The position numbers were made by a program, and so were the translations under genes. Shown here one piece after another: positions 1 through 12,223 of a DNA stretch of 64,000 nt (its first letter is position 1; each line of letters opens with the position of its first letter). The notes under the pieces are model-generated. The model worked only from the letters and a program-made list of their open reading frames with translations. It was not told where the DNA came from and did not search any database. Source of the stretch: Gentiana macrophylla (taxonomy: Eukaryota > Streptophyta > Magnoliopsida > Gentianales > Gentianaceae); NCBI GenBank assembly GCA_026214975.1, contig JAOBSW010000702.1, positions 105,001-169,000 of the forward strand, read 5' to 3'.

Positions 1-130
1 TCATTTACCAACAAAGTATATAAATCTTCAATAAAAAATACATTTCTAATACTATAATTCATACACTTTAATTACTTTCTTAATCTGTGTGAATCTTCTC
101 TCAGCGACATATAATAAGAAATGGAGGGAG
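1..130. mobile_element. Right end of a Stowaway-like MITE (cut by window edge)
   Basis: The sequence ends in a terminus of the form ATGGAGGGAG followed by TA. This matches the usual Stowaway/Mariner terminal repeat (CTCCCTCC read inward) with a TA target duplication. The left half lies outside the window, so the pairing cannot be tested. It is non-coding. Confidence 0.45.
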
Positions 131-1074
131 TACAAGATTTAGGGCCGGAGTTTATATTTAGGCACACCACATTAAACTTACCAGTGCACTACACTTTAAT
201 TACAATGCATGACATTGAATAAATCTTTTAAAAATAAAATCTTAAATTAAAAATCGATTTTCCGAATGTCGTTTGTCACGTTTGATCTTCAAAACATTGT
301 CAAGATACAATTTTTAAAAGATCAATTCGGTGTGGTGCAAAGTGTCGGGCACCGGTGAATTCGCGGTTTTGTAAATAAATGGTTTCAAGATATATAAAAC
401 ATGTACATTCATTTAAGGACGTACATCTATTTGATTTGGGTTTTTGGTTTTATAACATAAATGTCATAATGTGATTTAGTTTAAGATATGAATGAAATTT
501 ACTACTATTATTTATTTATCTTCATCTCACCATGAATCGATTATCGATTCATTCACTTATAATTATTATACAACTATTTGAATTTGTAATGTGATAGTAT
601 TTATAACTTTCACCCTTACAATTGCCCCGAATTATAGCTGTTTTGAGTGTTTTTACAACGTATAAAAGTGAAATAGAGTGTTAAATTTTAAGTAGAAAAT
701 CTTATAATACAATTTTGACTATTATTATTAATCCAATAACTGTAAAATAATAAAAAATTGTTGAAGTCATAATAAATTATCACTAGGATAAAATAAATGT
801 TTCTTTTATATTCTATAATTTCTTATCGTACGAGGTAAAACAAAAAAGCTAGAAAGACTTATATTTTAAGACAAAGGGAATAACATGCAACGATTATTTA
901 AATAGTGTGAAACTTATTTTTTGTTTTTCTATTTAGGAAAACTGTGTGAAGCATTTAAAAGGACTTATAATCTGAATGTTTGATATTATAATGTATAAAT
1001 GAACGTTTCTAATACAGTTTTGTCATTTTAGCAGAGAAGAAACCTATGTCATAACTTTTGTTACTTAGTATTTA
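131..1074. other. AT-rich intergenic DNA, no gene seen
   Basis: No open frame of note lies here on either strand. A stretch near 845-882 (ACTTATATTTTAAGACAAAGGGAATA-like) resembles another decayed Stowaway terminus, but no partner end was found. Confidence 0.6.
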
Positions 1075-1347
1075 CTCGCTTTGTTCCACAATAATCGGCG
1101 TAGCTTTAAAAAACATGTGATTAAAAGACAAAAGTAATTATTTGTTCTGACTTTGATTAGATAAAGACTAGAATACCCTTTATTAAAAATGGAGAAAATA
1201 ATCCTGGCATATTTAAGAGTGTATAGAAAAAAATAAAGAGATGGTAAAAATGAAAAAATGCATTAAATTTTGCATTTGAAATTGATCTGCATCAATTATT
1301 TGAAACAATTTTTTTAAACTAACTTATTTATTTTGGAACGGATGGAG
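1075..1347. mobile_element. Stowaway-like MITE, 273 bp, TSD TA
   Basis: The left end CTCGCTTTGTTCCACAATAA and the reverse complement of the right end, CTCCATCCGTTCCAAAATAA, match at most positions. The element is flanked by TA on both sides (1073-1074 and 1348-1349). Size, terminal sequence and the TA duplication fit the Stowaway group of Tc1/Mariner MITEs. There is no coding content. Confidence 0.7.
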
Positions 1348-1954
1348 TAAATGAAAAACCACCTTTATTTGTTCACTTTTGTCTACGTCCGCTGAAATTC
1401 TGTATTTCTGAAAAAAAATGTCATTTTCTATTGGAAAATATGTGTGGCTTTGACTAGTAACAAAAAAATATCTACTTTCATCTCAAGGTCAATGCAAACA
1501 TTAATTACCAACAACTCAAGTTTGTTTGTCTTTTTCAAAAAAAAATTTACTTATTTTTTTAGGGAAACCTTCGGTTTGTTCTAAATAAATGATACAAAAT
1601 CAAAACTAAAAAGTAGTAAAAAAAATATATAGACAAAAAATGTGAAGCACCTATAAAACTGTGAAAAAAAAATTTAAAGAGAAAAAAAACATAGAAACGA
1701 GTATAAATGCATACATGCATTCTCTTAAAAATTAAACATAATAAAAATTAAGAGAAAGGACAAAATACAGAGAAAGACGAAATGATTCTCTATATTTCAT
1801 TATTCAAAAGTATACATGCATTTTCCATATAAAAACGTGTCGATGTATTTATAGTATAATTTGGGATGTGAATACAATAAATGAGTAAAATCATAATCTA
1901 TACAAAATCAATCACTATATATATACTATTAACATATATTGTAAGAAAAATGAG
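1348..1954. other. AT-rich intergenic DNA, no gene seen
   Basis: Low-complexity A/T-rich DNA with many homopolymers. No ORF or paired repeat is recognised. It ends where the LTR of element A begins. Confidence 0.6.
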
Positions 1955-2318
1955 TGTTGGATGCAAACATGATGGACACACACTTCCGACATCAAAACTA
2001 CCAGTTGAAATTTCAAAGATGAAACAATTAGCTGAATAGATTGAGAGTCCCGCCACCAAGAGATTCAGAGGTGAAACAGCCAGCTGAGCGGATTCAGATG
2101 AGATGCAGTTCAGAAATGATGTAGATTTCAGATTGTTGTACTTTCAATAGACGTTTACAGCTGTAACAGATTGCAACCATTTGTAACTAACTTAAGAGGT
2201 GTATCATCTATAAATTCTCCACCATCAACATTATGTAACCTAACTTGATCATTTTACTGAATAATGAGACTTCCTATTTTATTTTGCCTTGCATTTTTCA
2301 ATTTCATAAGTTTCAACA
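1955..2318 (+). repeat. 5' LTR of element A
   Basis: A 364-bp segment opens with TGTTGGATGC and closes with TTTCAACA, i.e. TG...CA ends, directly followed by a copia-type primer-binding site. No second copy was found in the window, so the 5' limit rests on the TG...CA rule alone. Confidence 0.7.
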
Positions 2319-2330
2319 TGGTATCAGAGC
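2319..2330 (+). other. Primer-binding site of element A (tRNA-iMet type)
   Basis: TGGTATCAGAGC is the standard plant copia PBS complementary to the 3' end of initiator methionine tRNA. It abuts the LTR end. Confidence 0.85.
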
Positions 2331-2560
2331 GTTGACATGTGCTAATTCTGATTGTTTTTTAAATAAGCTTGAGAATTTTCTTTGATTTTTTGTTATTAAT
2401 TCATAGATACTTAAGAGTATTTGTGAACTTTCTTGGTAGAAGAAGTTCATGGTTGTTGTTTAAAGAATTTGCTTGGAGTTTTTTTTCTTGGATTTGTAGT
2501 TATTCTTGTAGCTATGGCAGCGAAAAAGCAATAATTAAGTCCCTCCAATCTTTTTTATCT

Positions 2561-3190
2561 TCATCCCAATGAAAATATTTCATTGGTATTAGTGCAACCT
2601 TTGATGAATGGTAACAATTACCATGCCTGGAAGATGTCAATGGAAATTGCCCTGATAACAAATAACAAGTATGGGTTTGTCGATAGAACAATCAAGAAAC
2701 CAGAAGTGAGTTCTGCTGATTTCCAAGCTTGAAGGAAATGTAATTAAAGACATGGATCTTGAACTCAATGGAGTAATTGAAGACATGGATCTTGAACTCA
2801 ATGGAGAAAACAATTTCTCGGAGTTTGTTGTATTTTGGGAATGCACAGGTCATATGGAAGAATCTTGCCGATTGTTTATTCAGTGTTGAAGCTTTTCGGC
2901 TTTCTGATGTTCTTGAGGAAATCAACTCTTTAAAACAAGGGTTTGATTCTGTGAATCAGTATTTTACAAAATTGATGACCCTTTAGGAAGAAATTAAGAT
3001 CATTAGAACGAATCCTTCATGTACTTATGAACCTTAGTGTCATTGTAATGCCATGAAAACCTTGCTGGATCACATGGAGGATGCACATGTGATGAGATTT
3101 CTGAAGGGGCTAGGAGAAGAGTTTGAGCCAATAGTGTCTCAAGAAATCTTGGTGATCCTTTCTCCAAAAATTCAAGATGCATTTTAAATG
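2561..3190 (+). pseudogene. Broken copia Gag, N-terminal part (element A)
   Basis: Copia Gag forms the particle shell that packages element RNA. The frame from about 2565 reads a recognisable start (motif NGNNYHAWKMSMEIAL) and then hits a TGA where a tryptophan is expected in DFQAW. A 33-bp in-frame tandem duplication follows at 2741-2773 and 2774-2806. Later parts lie in other frames, such as DVLEEINSLKQGFDSVNQYF near 2905-2965. The copy is cut at 3190 by element B and resumes at 13644. It is not functional. Confidence 0.75.
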
Positions 3191-4624
3191 TGTTGGTCCC
3201 AGAGAAGGGTAAAACTATAGTCAGGGGGGAGGGGGGTTGAAGGACTATAGTGGAGTTTCAAAAACTTTTCTTGTATTTAAACGCTTTTGGGCAGCGGATA
3301 AGTCCCTTCTTAATGTGTTGTTTCAAAGTAGTTTATACAATCACAGATATATGGTATGATTTAAGCAATTAAATGAATGAAGTAAGGTAAATTGCTGAAA
3401 GTAAATTGATACAAAGGTTTATAGTGGTTCAGGGTGGTGTAATCCCTTAATCCACTCTTCTCCTGTGATTATTTGGAGGAATTTCACTATTGTTTTCACA
3501 GATACAAAAGTCTGATTGTCCTTGACTACACAAGCTTCACAATCTTCAAGACTATCACTCTCTGACATCAATAGCTTCAGTGACTCAGTCTCTTTCACTG
3601 CTCATTGGGAACAAATCCTTCAGTAGCTATCACAAACACAACTCCTTCTCAGATAGCTCTGATTCAGTTGCTTGGTTGAAGTGAATCGGATTCACAAAAC
3701 TTGTTGATCAGACTCAATGCTTGGTGTTAGAATTGTAGTTCGGAGTTTTTGAGTTGATCACTAGATATTCATTTTTTAAGCACATATGAAGGATTTTCAA
3801 TTTGACAGAGTTTCTGCTTGTTAGTTCTCAGACTTGATCGTTCTCTTGTGTATTTTTCTTGTCTGTCAATGCCTTCTATTTATAGCCTTTATAATCCTTG
3901 GTTTGAATTTCCGTCCGTTGGCTATATTAATGAGGGGAATAATCCTTGATTTTATTCTTGATTCCCCCTTAATTAAATCCTCCTTGATTTCAGTGATCGG
4001 ATTTTTTTTCAAATGTTTATCAGAAAATCCGTCCTTGATTGATCCTTAATTGATCCTTAATTGATTGTGCATTTAATTCTTGATCCTCTGAATTTTCTTC
4101 ATATCTCAAAATCTGATCAAGTAAAGTTTACTTGGCCGTTCCCTGAATGGTTAAGTGATCTTTCTGACATTGCCGCTTATATCTTCCTTCACTGCTTTGT
4201 CATTACTCAGCCGATATTCAGTTCACTTTGCCGATTCACTGTTTCCTTCATTCTTTTCAGTTTAGGAGAATCTTTGTACTTCACGGATCCTTGATTTGTG
4301 TGAGATCAGCGTACACCATATTTAAACATTGAGTTTCATCACTTGGAATGTAACTTAGACTTATCCAAGGTCATCATAAACTTTCTTGGTTATAAGTCAG
4401 ACCATATGTCTTCATGCTTCTATGCTGGTACTTGGCCGCTTTTACTTTTCTGAACATCTGATTTTACTTTGCCGTCCTACGAACTAGTACAATACTTGTC
4501 TGACTCAACTTATACAACATGTCAGACTCTAAGAAAGACTTATATAGAGAATTCTAACTTATTTTCAGGCTTACTATAACAGCTAGTATGGCCATCATCA
4601 AAACATAATAAAATGTTCCTAACA
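3191..4624 (-). repeat. 3' LTR of element B
   Basis: It reads TGTTAGGAAC at its minus-strand start and ends GGGACCAACA. Its partner is 12224-13638, almost identical over its length apart from a few indels, for example in the G-run near 3222-3238. A TATA box CTATAAATAG (minus) lies at 3876-3885. A 9-bp stem ACTATAGTC/GACTATAGT at 3214-3222 and 3243-3251 encloses a G-rich loop. Confidence 0.93.
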
Positions 4625-4638
4625 ATTTCTCCCTTTTT
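4625..4638 (-). other. Polypurine tract of element B
   Basis: On the minus strand AAAAAGGGAGAAAT immediately precedes the 3' LTR. This is the plus-strand DNA primer of reverse transcription. Confidence 0.85.
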
Positions 4639-4807
4639 GATGATGCCAAAACCCTCATAAGCATGAACATAAGTATACCAAAACTTTCCACAATAAACAC
4701 TAGAATAAAACTCAATAATTTTATTCATCCATTTAAGGGGAATAAGGTATTGCATCATAATTATTCAAAGGCATTTTTCTTAGTAACTTAAAATATAGAA
4801 AGGGCTA

Positions 4808-6868
4808 CTACAACTTCTTTTCTTCAAACCTGATGCCTTTGCCTTTGATGCCCTTGCCCTTGTCTGTTGGGTTTGCCTTCTTTCCACTGGAGCTCTCAGG
4901 CTTTGAGCTTCCTTCCCCCTTTTCGGCAGCACCAAATCGTGCTTCAAGAGTTGCAGTTGTTTCTTCAGATTCAAGGAGAAGACCAAACCTTGTCTCCAGA
5001 ATTTTGTTGTTGGCCTCAGTTACATTTATTAAAGGTTTCAAGTTGCTGGCCAGAAAGTTCCATAACCTCATCTAGATGTTGAATTTGATGAGTGTGAGCA
5101 TTTAGAGTATCAACCAATGGTTTGAGATTGTTATCAATCTTGTCAGCATGAAACTCAAGATTGGTCTGGACATGGTAGGGGATGAGGTGTTGTAGGTTGC
5201 AAAGCAAGTTGCCCTGTTTCTCCATGACCTCATCTTGAATATTGATGTGACTAATGAGGGCTTCAAGCTTGTGATTGAAGGACGTTGCATCACTACTTAA
5301 AGAAGCTTTCATGTTTTGCCTGCTGTGATACTGCTTTTCCATGTCCACAATCAAGGGTTGAAAATCCAGATTGAAAGTCTTTCTGGATATCATCAATTTT
5401 CTCCGTCTCTTCTGCTGTCTCTGGTTCTTGCTCTTCTTCTTTTTCTTCCTTTGCTTCCTCATTCTTTTCTTTTTGTTCATCAGCAATATCAGGGTCAGAT
5501 AAAGGTTGCTGAGAAGTGCTTGCTTTTTCCTGCCTCTGGAATGATAGATTTTCTTCTCCATGTGTTGGAGATTTGATCCCTTCTGCTGGTGTTCCCCCTG
5601 GATCAATAGTGGGGGTGTTGAGAAGTTCAGCAGAGCGAGTTTGATCAGCTGGCTCAGTTTGCTGTTTGACAACTTTGCTGAGGCTCCGGAGAAGGACCTC
5701 CTGAATTGTCAGATCATCATCAGAAATCTACATCTTTTCTTGATCTTCTTCAAGGTGCTTTTCTTCATCTGGATCTATTTCGTCTGTGTCTACCTCACTA
5801 TCAGTAGCATCGTCTTCACCTTCAATCTCTTCTTTATCAGATGAAGTAAGACGGTATCACTCTTCACCTTCTTCTAGGTATGTCACTTCTTCTTGTTTCT
5901 CTTCCTCCATTGCTATATCATCACTGATCACCACAGTCTCGGTCAAGTTGTTGGTACTTATCACCGGAGTGCTATCTTGTGCCTTTGGGATCTGGTTCTT
6001 CATCCCACTCTTGATCTGCTGCTTTCATGTTTTTTTCTTTTTCTCCCGACAGTGGGTTTGGGTTTCAGAGATGCTTTGATGTAGGTAAACATTACCTTGG
6101 ACTTGTGTGGAGGCTGCAGATTTGTGGGTTTCACTTTTAATGAGTCAAACAGGTGTTGAAGAGGGAACCCATATGATTTCCTTTCCCAGAAATCACCTTT
6201 CTTCTGCAAACCCTTGTTTGGGGCCGTATTTCTCAGATCAATTTCCTTATGGATTTGATCTTTTAGCCTGTTGAATACAAACGTTGCCCAGTCAAATGAA
6301 ATACCTTGATAGATAATTGCCATTAACTTGACCCGTAACTCGGTCAAATTCTCCATTGATCCTTTTCTGCCTTCAATGTTCTTGGTGATAACTGATGCAA
6401 ATTCAGCAAATGGAAGTTTGAGTACTGATCTGGGTAGGTTGTAGGTTTTGCTGTTCTTTTGGGGCTTTTGGCTATCTCAGCCCAGAAGGTGTTTATGTCA
6501 CCCTGCACAAACTTCACATTTTCCGGGCCAATCATGGGTAGGTGTAAGAATCTGTTGAGAAGACCAGGTGTGATGACCACTTCTTTTCCAAAGATTGAAC
6601 TTTTTATACAGTCGTGATTACTTTTCTTTGTGATGGGCACAAACTTTGCATTTTTCCAAAATGTAATTAGGTTCTCATAGCATATTCCAGTTATTGGGGG
6701 GTTTAGGAAGGTCATTAACCCCAGATTTGTACAGCCATCAACCAGTCGTTGGGCTTGTACGTCATTATCATAGAAAGATAGATAAGGTTCTGGCCTAAAA
6801 AATGATCCAGTGATGATCGATTTTTCAAAGAATCGTTGTGTGGGAGATATTGAAGAAGTTGACGCCAT
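4808..6868 (-). pseudogene. Third ORF ('envelope-like') of element B, frameshifted
   Basis: Function is unproven; Sirevirus third ORFs are often labelled envelope-like. The start at 6868 (MASTSSISPTQRF) opens a globular region containing ENLITFWKNA and VITPGLLNRFLHLP (to 6344). It continues in another frame with SFDWATFVFNRL (6356-6000), and later pieces at 5672-5016 and 5071-4808 are basic and coiled-coil rich and end in a G/K-rich tail. The same block order occurs in element E at 55835-59813. I see no signal peptide or hydrophobic transmembrane segment. At least three frame changes break it, and about 330 bp between 6000 and 5672 has no open frame. Confidence 0.7.
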
Positions 6869-7517
6869 TGGTTGAATGAAGATTTGAAAAAGCTTTGATT
6901 TTTCAAGGGGAGAAAATAGGGTTTATGATTTGCAAAAGAGCGTGAAGAATTTTGAAAAATCTTTAAGTGTGGTTTATATATGATGATTTGTGTGGTGTGA
7001 ACGTGGTTGAATATGGAAGGATTTTGTGATGTAATGGCGTGATTTTATGTATATAAATTGCGGTATTTGAGTATAGTGGGGGAGTGGATTGAGATAAGTA
7101 ATGATAGATCCCGGGAATCGAGGCGGTTGTAATTAGAAGAATAATATAGTTACCTCAACGATAGAAAAATGATCTCCACGTGTGTAATCTTTCACAGTAT
7201 AATCTTCCATAGCTTCTTGATTTTCCACGCGTATTAAACTGATTTAGTTCACACTTTATTTTGCCGTTGACTCCAATATATTCTTCGGTGGAGTGACTTG
7301 ACTGGTCACTAAGCCGGAGTAGTGACTTTTTTACTGAGCTGCTATACATAACTGTTCCTAACAATCAGTGAAGTTGACTTCGCTGAGTACCAGTGCCTTA
7401 CTTTCTACATCTCCTATAACGGCAAAGGTTTAATCAGCTGGTGAAGTCACTTAGCTGATTACTCCAGTTAGCTGCTCCTTAGTACTTAGTCAATTTCTAT
7501 CATTCCCAACTCAGTTC
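6869..7517 (-). other. Non-coding spacer between pol and third ORF, element B
   Basis: No gene is seen. The stretch is the leader of the third ORF in element B. It carries short repeated words of the type GAAGTCACTTAGCTGATTA, also seen in the equivalent spacer of element E near 39960-40090. Confidence 0.55.
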
Positions 7518-7736
7518 TCAACATACTGAATCTTTCATGACTGAGTGGTTTTGTGAAGATGTCAGCCAATTGATCTTCAGTATGTATTTTAGAATAACAT
7601 CTCCTTTTTCAACAAGATCTCTGATAAAGTGATGTCTCACATCAATATGTTTTGTTCTAGAATGCAATACTGGATTTTCAGTAATAGATATGGCACTTGT
7701 GTTGTCACACATAATTGGAATTGTCTTCCCCTCCAA
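7518..7736 (-). pseudogene. RNase H C-terminal fragment (element B)
   Basis: Copia RNase H removes the RNA template during reverse transcription. The fragment carries the conserved end of the domain (IPIMCDNTSAISITENPVLH, then RTKHIDVRHHFIRD). The N-terminal half with the first catalytic residues is missing. Just upstream (7748) the RT stops after its YVDD region, so a deletion of several hundred bases joins the two. Confidence 0.8.
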
Positions 7737-7747
7737 TCCATAATCCC

Positions 7748-8360
7748 TTAGATGTTGTCTGATCTAAAGATAATGTCATCAACATAGATTTGTACTAGTA
7801 ATGTACTTGTTCCTTCCTCTAGCTTGAAAAGAGTCTTAACAATAGTTCCTTTGTTGAATCCATTATTGATCAAGAATTGTGATAAAGTTTCATACCAGGC
7901 TCTGGGTTCCAGCTTGAGTCCATAAGGAGGCTTCTTGAGCTTGTATACTTTATTTCCTTTTCCTTTGAGTTGAAAACCAGGAGGTTGTTCCACATATACT
8001 TTTTCTTCCAGAAGTCCATTTAGAAATTCACTCTTGACATCCATTTGGTAGACTTTAATTCTTTGTGTGCAGCAAATGCTAGAAAGAGTCTGATTGCTTC
8101 CAATCTTGCTACTGGTGCAAATGTCTCATCATAATCTATTCCTTCTGCTTGAGAGTAGCCTTTTTCAACTAGCCTTGCTTTATTTCTGACAGCTGTTCCT
8201 TGTTCATCCATCTTATTTCTGAATACCCATTTTGTTCCAATGATGTTGGCCATGTCTGGTCTGCCAACAAGTTCCTAGACCTTATTTCTTTCAAATTCAT
8301 TTAGTTCTTCTTGCATGGCTGTAATCCAATCAGCATCTTGGATTGCATCATCTATTGTTT
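7748..8360 (-). pseudogene. Reverse transcriptase fragment (element B)
   Basis: Copia RT (RVT_2 type) copies element RNA to DNA. Visible blocks in order: [74 protein letters not shown] and the catalytic IYVDD. A stop occurs after FERNKV, and a frameshift separates 8020-8253 from 7748-8044. The domain ends shortly after YVDD at a deletion that runs into RNase H, so the thumb and connection regions are absent. It cannot be active. Confidence 0.85.
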
Positions 8361-9559
8361 TGGGCTCTACTTGAGATAGAAAACATGTTAGCATATGCTC
8401 TAGTTGTCTTCTGGTTCTGACTCCTATGTGAATGTCTCCAATGACTTGATCTATAGGTTGATCTCTTAGCCAGTTGAGATCAGTTTGAAGTTGTTCTTGA
8501 CTTGGTGCTTCCACAACTTCAGCTTGTGTATCAGCTTCATGCTCTTGTACTGGTACCTCTTCTGTTGTATTGACTGGAGGTTCATCTTGATTTCCAAAAT
8601 TGTGATTTAGAATAGTAGCTGGTATTGTTGTATTCATATAGACTAGTCTTGGTCCTGCTTCTTCAAGTTCTTGAAGGTTTTCACCATTTGTGTTTGGCTC
8701 ATCAAATACTACATGAATTGATTCTTCAATTACCAAGGTTCTATTGTTGCGTACTTTGAATGCTTTGTTGGTGTCTGAGTATCCCATAAAGATTGATTCA
8801 TCATCCTTTTCATCAAAAGTATGCAACTGATTCCTGTTCAAAACAAAACATTTTTATCCAAACATATGCAAATATGAGATATTAGGTTTTCTTCCATTCC
8901 ATATTTCATATAGAGTCTTTCCATGATATTTATTGATGATTGATCTATTTTGAGTATAGCATGCTGTATTTGCTGCTTCAGCCCAAAATCTCTTTGGTAA
9001 GCATGCTTCTGCAATCATTGTTCTGACTGCTTCTTTGAGTGTCTTGTTTCTTCTTCCTGCTACACCATTCTGTTGTGGAGTCCCTGCTGCTGATAGTTGA
9101 TGCAGTGCTCCATTTTCTTTACAGTAGGTTCTGATAATTTCATTTAGAAACTCTGTGCCTCTGTCTGATCTGATCTTGATGATCTTCAGTTCCTTCTCAT
9201 TTTGAAATCTTCTTAGCAAATCCGGTAACTTCTTGAGTGTCTCTTTCTTCTTGTTCATGAATATGGTCCAGGTATATTTGGAGAAGTCACCCACCAATAC
9301 TAGAGTGTATTTCTTTCCACTTATACTGACTGGTGTGATTGGGCCAAATAGATCCATATGTAGTAGATGTAAGATTCTTGTAATTGACTGATAGGTATTT
9401 GACTTGAATGAGCTTTTGATTTGCTTCCCTTTTTGACATGCATCACAGAGGCTTTCTTTCTTGAATTTGTTCTCTGGTAGGCCTTCAAAGCTTTTTCTTT
9501 GACAATTTTTTTGATGGTTTTGAAGTTTAGATGGTTTAGTCTTCTATGCCAAATCCAGC
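8361..9559 (-). pseudogene. Integrase of element B (catalytic Glu changed)
   Basis: Integrase inserts the cDNA copy into the genome. The zinc-binding start WHRRLNHLNF lies near 9550. The core has MDLFGP (first Asp) at 9357 and RSDRGTEF (second Asp). The third catalytic residue, expected in the family motif VAERRN, reads VAGRRN, so the DDE triad is lost by a Glu-to-Gly change. The C-terminal region continues to about 8360 (SIFMGYSDTNKAFKV). A stop falls near 8851, and the zinc-finger end at 9460-9360 is frame-disturbed. Similar blocks occur in elements D and E. Confidence 0.88.
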
Positions 9560-9990
9560 TGGTTAATTGTTTATTTTTGACAAGAAAACATGTTTCTGCA
9601 TTTGCTGTCTTCCAATCTACCACATACATGTTGTCTTCTCTTCTTCCTGTAAGTACGACTGTGTTGGTTTGACTATGAATCACTCTGCATCCTTCTTTGT
9701 TGAAGTGCACATTGTAGCCTGTGTCACGCACTGATTCGATACTCGAGTAAGTTGAAGTTCAGTCCTTTAACATAGGCCACATTTTGAATCTTCAAGTTGT
9801 TCTTGTGCATTATGCCTTCCCCCTTGATTTTACCAGGGTTTTCTTTGCCTTCAAAAGTAACTTTGGGTCCATCAAAAGCTTTGAAGTCAGTGAGCCGATC
9901 TTTGTTCCCTGTCATGTGTCTGGAACATCCCTTTGCCTATGTACCAGACATCCTACAAACCAAATTAATTATGTTTAGGTACCCAACACT
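9560..9990 (-). pseudogene. Protease and GAG-pre-integrase region (element B)
   Basis: In this family the retropepsin active site has the form W-Y-x-D-S-G-C-S-R-H-M. Here WYI and CSRHMTGNKD are present, but the bases encoding D-S-G (9929-9937) are altered and shifted by one base, so the catalytic Asp is lost. Downstream FEGKENPGKIKGEGIM and NVAYVKGLNFNLL match the GAG-pre-integrase linker, continuing in another frame to 9560 (DNMYVVDWKTAN). Confidence 0.75.
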
Positions 9991-12021
9991 TTGCTTGGGT
10001 CCATACCTCATATGAGTCATGCCTCCTACTCCTAGTGTGTATCCAAAGGATCTTCTTTTTGGATAATTAAAGTCATCAACTTTATATGTATAAGGCATGG
10101 CAGAATACCTTCTATTGTTTCCACTAGAGATATTCGATACTTTTTCTACATTTTGGTGCATTTGCATCCTTTTCACTTTCAATATGCGTTGGGAAACTTT
10201 GTGTTCATGTTGCTTCATATGTCTAGGAACATGCCTAGGTTGGCTTTTCCTAAACACATGTTGCATAGTATGAAATGGTTTCTTCTTTTATTTTAGAGGT
10301 GCAACATTCCAATCATCCTCTAAAAGGTAACGTCTTCCCTTACCTTTCAGAAAACCTTTGCCTTTAGTTGGCTGAATTGATGATTTAGTCTGCTTTTTCA
10401 CTACATTAGGTTTTGACTTCACAGGTGCAGGATGAGTGGTTGAAACTATGGTTGGTCCTTTTCTGAGTTTTGGTCCATTGTTTCTATTCTCATCCTGACT
10501 GTTGTAGCCAAGACCAGATCTGGATCCAAACCTTTTTGAGGGTTTGTAAGCTGGTGCATTTAGTGGTGCAGTGGTTGACTTAACTGGTAGGAGATTTTCT
10601 TAGCTGGTCTATCAACACTGGATGTATGATCATCTGCTGCTTGTTGATCATTTGAGTAAGTCTCCTTACTAGTTAGTTCAGCTTTTACTTAATCCAGTTC
10701 TTTCTTTAATCTTATATTTTCCTTTCATAGATTCTCACACTCCTGTTCCAGAATTTCATGATTCAACTCAATTTCATCAAATTTACACATGAGATTTTGG
10801 ATTATGTTTGCAAAATCTAATGGGAGAATAGAAGATTGTGCAGTGTTAGACGTAGATGCACTAGATGATGAGCATGAGCTTGATGTTACCTGATATTACC
10901 TTAGTTTCATTAGATTTTTTAGCCATAAGGCATATGTAAGCTTTTTCATTTTCTGAGCTGTCAGCTTCATTATCATCTGAATCATTGTCTGATGATTCTT
11001 CATTCTTTTCACAGCTGGTTTCAGCTTTGAGTGCCTTTTTGCTTTTTCTCTTTTTAGCTGTTTTGTACTTCTTCTCCACATCTTTGTCATTTTTTTCAGG
11101 GCAATCTGCCTTGAAATGACCTTTCTTTTTTCAATTGAAGCAAATGTATTCATCATCCTTCTTATTTACGTCTTTGTTTGATCTTGACTTTTTGTATGAT
11201 GATGAACCTCTTTTGAATTGCTTCTTCTTGGTAAACCTGTTAAAACGTTTAACCAGTAAAGCTATCTATTCCTTCAGCTCTTGTGTCTCTTTGTTGTTTG
11301 CATCAGCTATGTTACTTTGCTGAGGTGCAACCAGTGCACTGGCCTTATGTGCCTCTGCTGGTGCACTGTCTTCACCGTTCAACTCAAATTCATGAGCCTT
11401 TAATTGAGACATCAGTGTTAAGGTGTCAGTGTTTGCAAGATTTGTTGTCCCTCTAATTACTGATGTAACGATCTTCTATCTTTTAGGTAAGCCTCTCAAG
11501 ATCTTCAGACACACTTCTTTCTGTGGATATGTGTGACCAAGTTGTTGTAGTTCAATGATGATGCTTGAGAATCTGTTGTCCATTTGATCAATGGTTTCAC
11601 CAGTCTTTATTTTGAAGTTCTCAAATTTCTGTTTTGTAACAGACAATTTATTTTCTTTGACTACTTCTGATCCTTCATTGATCAGTGCCAATTTGTCCCA
11701 CATTTCCTTTGCTGTTTTGCAGTCTTTGATCCTCATGAACATGTTACTGTCCAGGGTCTTCAAAATCATGTCTTTTGCAACAAAATTGAGATTTGCTCTT
11801 CTCCTGTCATCCTTGGTCCAACCTTTCTTGAGTTTGTCTATTACATTTCCTTGATATGCTCCTGTGGCTACCACAGTTGTAATCTCGATTGGCCCATCAT
11901 TGATCACATCCAGCATCTCCTCATGAGTTGCTGCAAGAGGAGACGACATTCTTATTTTGTATTCATCAAAATAATTAACATTGAATACAGGTACCTTTGA
12001 CATAAAATTTGAGGAATCCAT
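9991..12021 (-). pseudogene. Gag of element B
   Basis: The ATG at 12021 opens MDSSNFMSKVPVFNVNYFDE. This is a better start than the upstream frame, which reads through a microsatellite as Thr-His repeats. The capsid-like region runs to 11476 (NFKIKTGETIDQMDNRF). After stops and frame changes comes a nucleocapsid region: one knuckle reads CFN-stop-KKGHFKADC, so the second zinc-binding Cys is a stop codon (about 11118-11150). Acidic and basic linkers follow. The long Gag with a large basic C-terminal extension is typical of Sirevirus-like elements. Confidence 0.8.
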
Positions 12022-12032
12022 AAGTACAAATA

Positions 12033-12117
<85 letters not shown>
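12033..12117. repeat. (TA)n(GT)n microsatellite in the leader of element B
   Basis: About 24 bp of AT repeats followed by about 60 bp of GT repeats lie between the PBS and the gag start codon. This compound microsatellite arose inside the element leader. Confidence 0.95.
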
Positions 12118-12119
<2 letters not shown>

Positions 12120-12210
12120 GAAAGCACAAGTTTGAAAACTATTTTCAAAATGTGTGATCTCCTTGTTACCAGAAATTAGATCTGAACAGGTTCTGATACT
12201 AGGAACAATG

Positions 12211-12223
12211 CTTTGATACTAAT
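12211..12223 (-). other. Primer-binding site of element B
   Basis: Minus strand ATTAGTATCAAAGC differs at only a few bases from the copia iMet consensus (TGGTATCAGAGC) and abuts the 5' LTR. Confidence 0.8.

Noticed and set aside
2319..2330. Possible tRNA gene at the PBS sites
   Set aside because: Only the 12-18 nt complementary to a tRNA 3' end is present; no tRNA fold surrounds any of the PBS sites.
12022..12129. Extended Gag N-terminus with Thr-His repeats on the minus strand
   Set aside because: It is the microsatellite (GT)n read as protein; the homologous start in elements D and E maps to the ATG at 12021.
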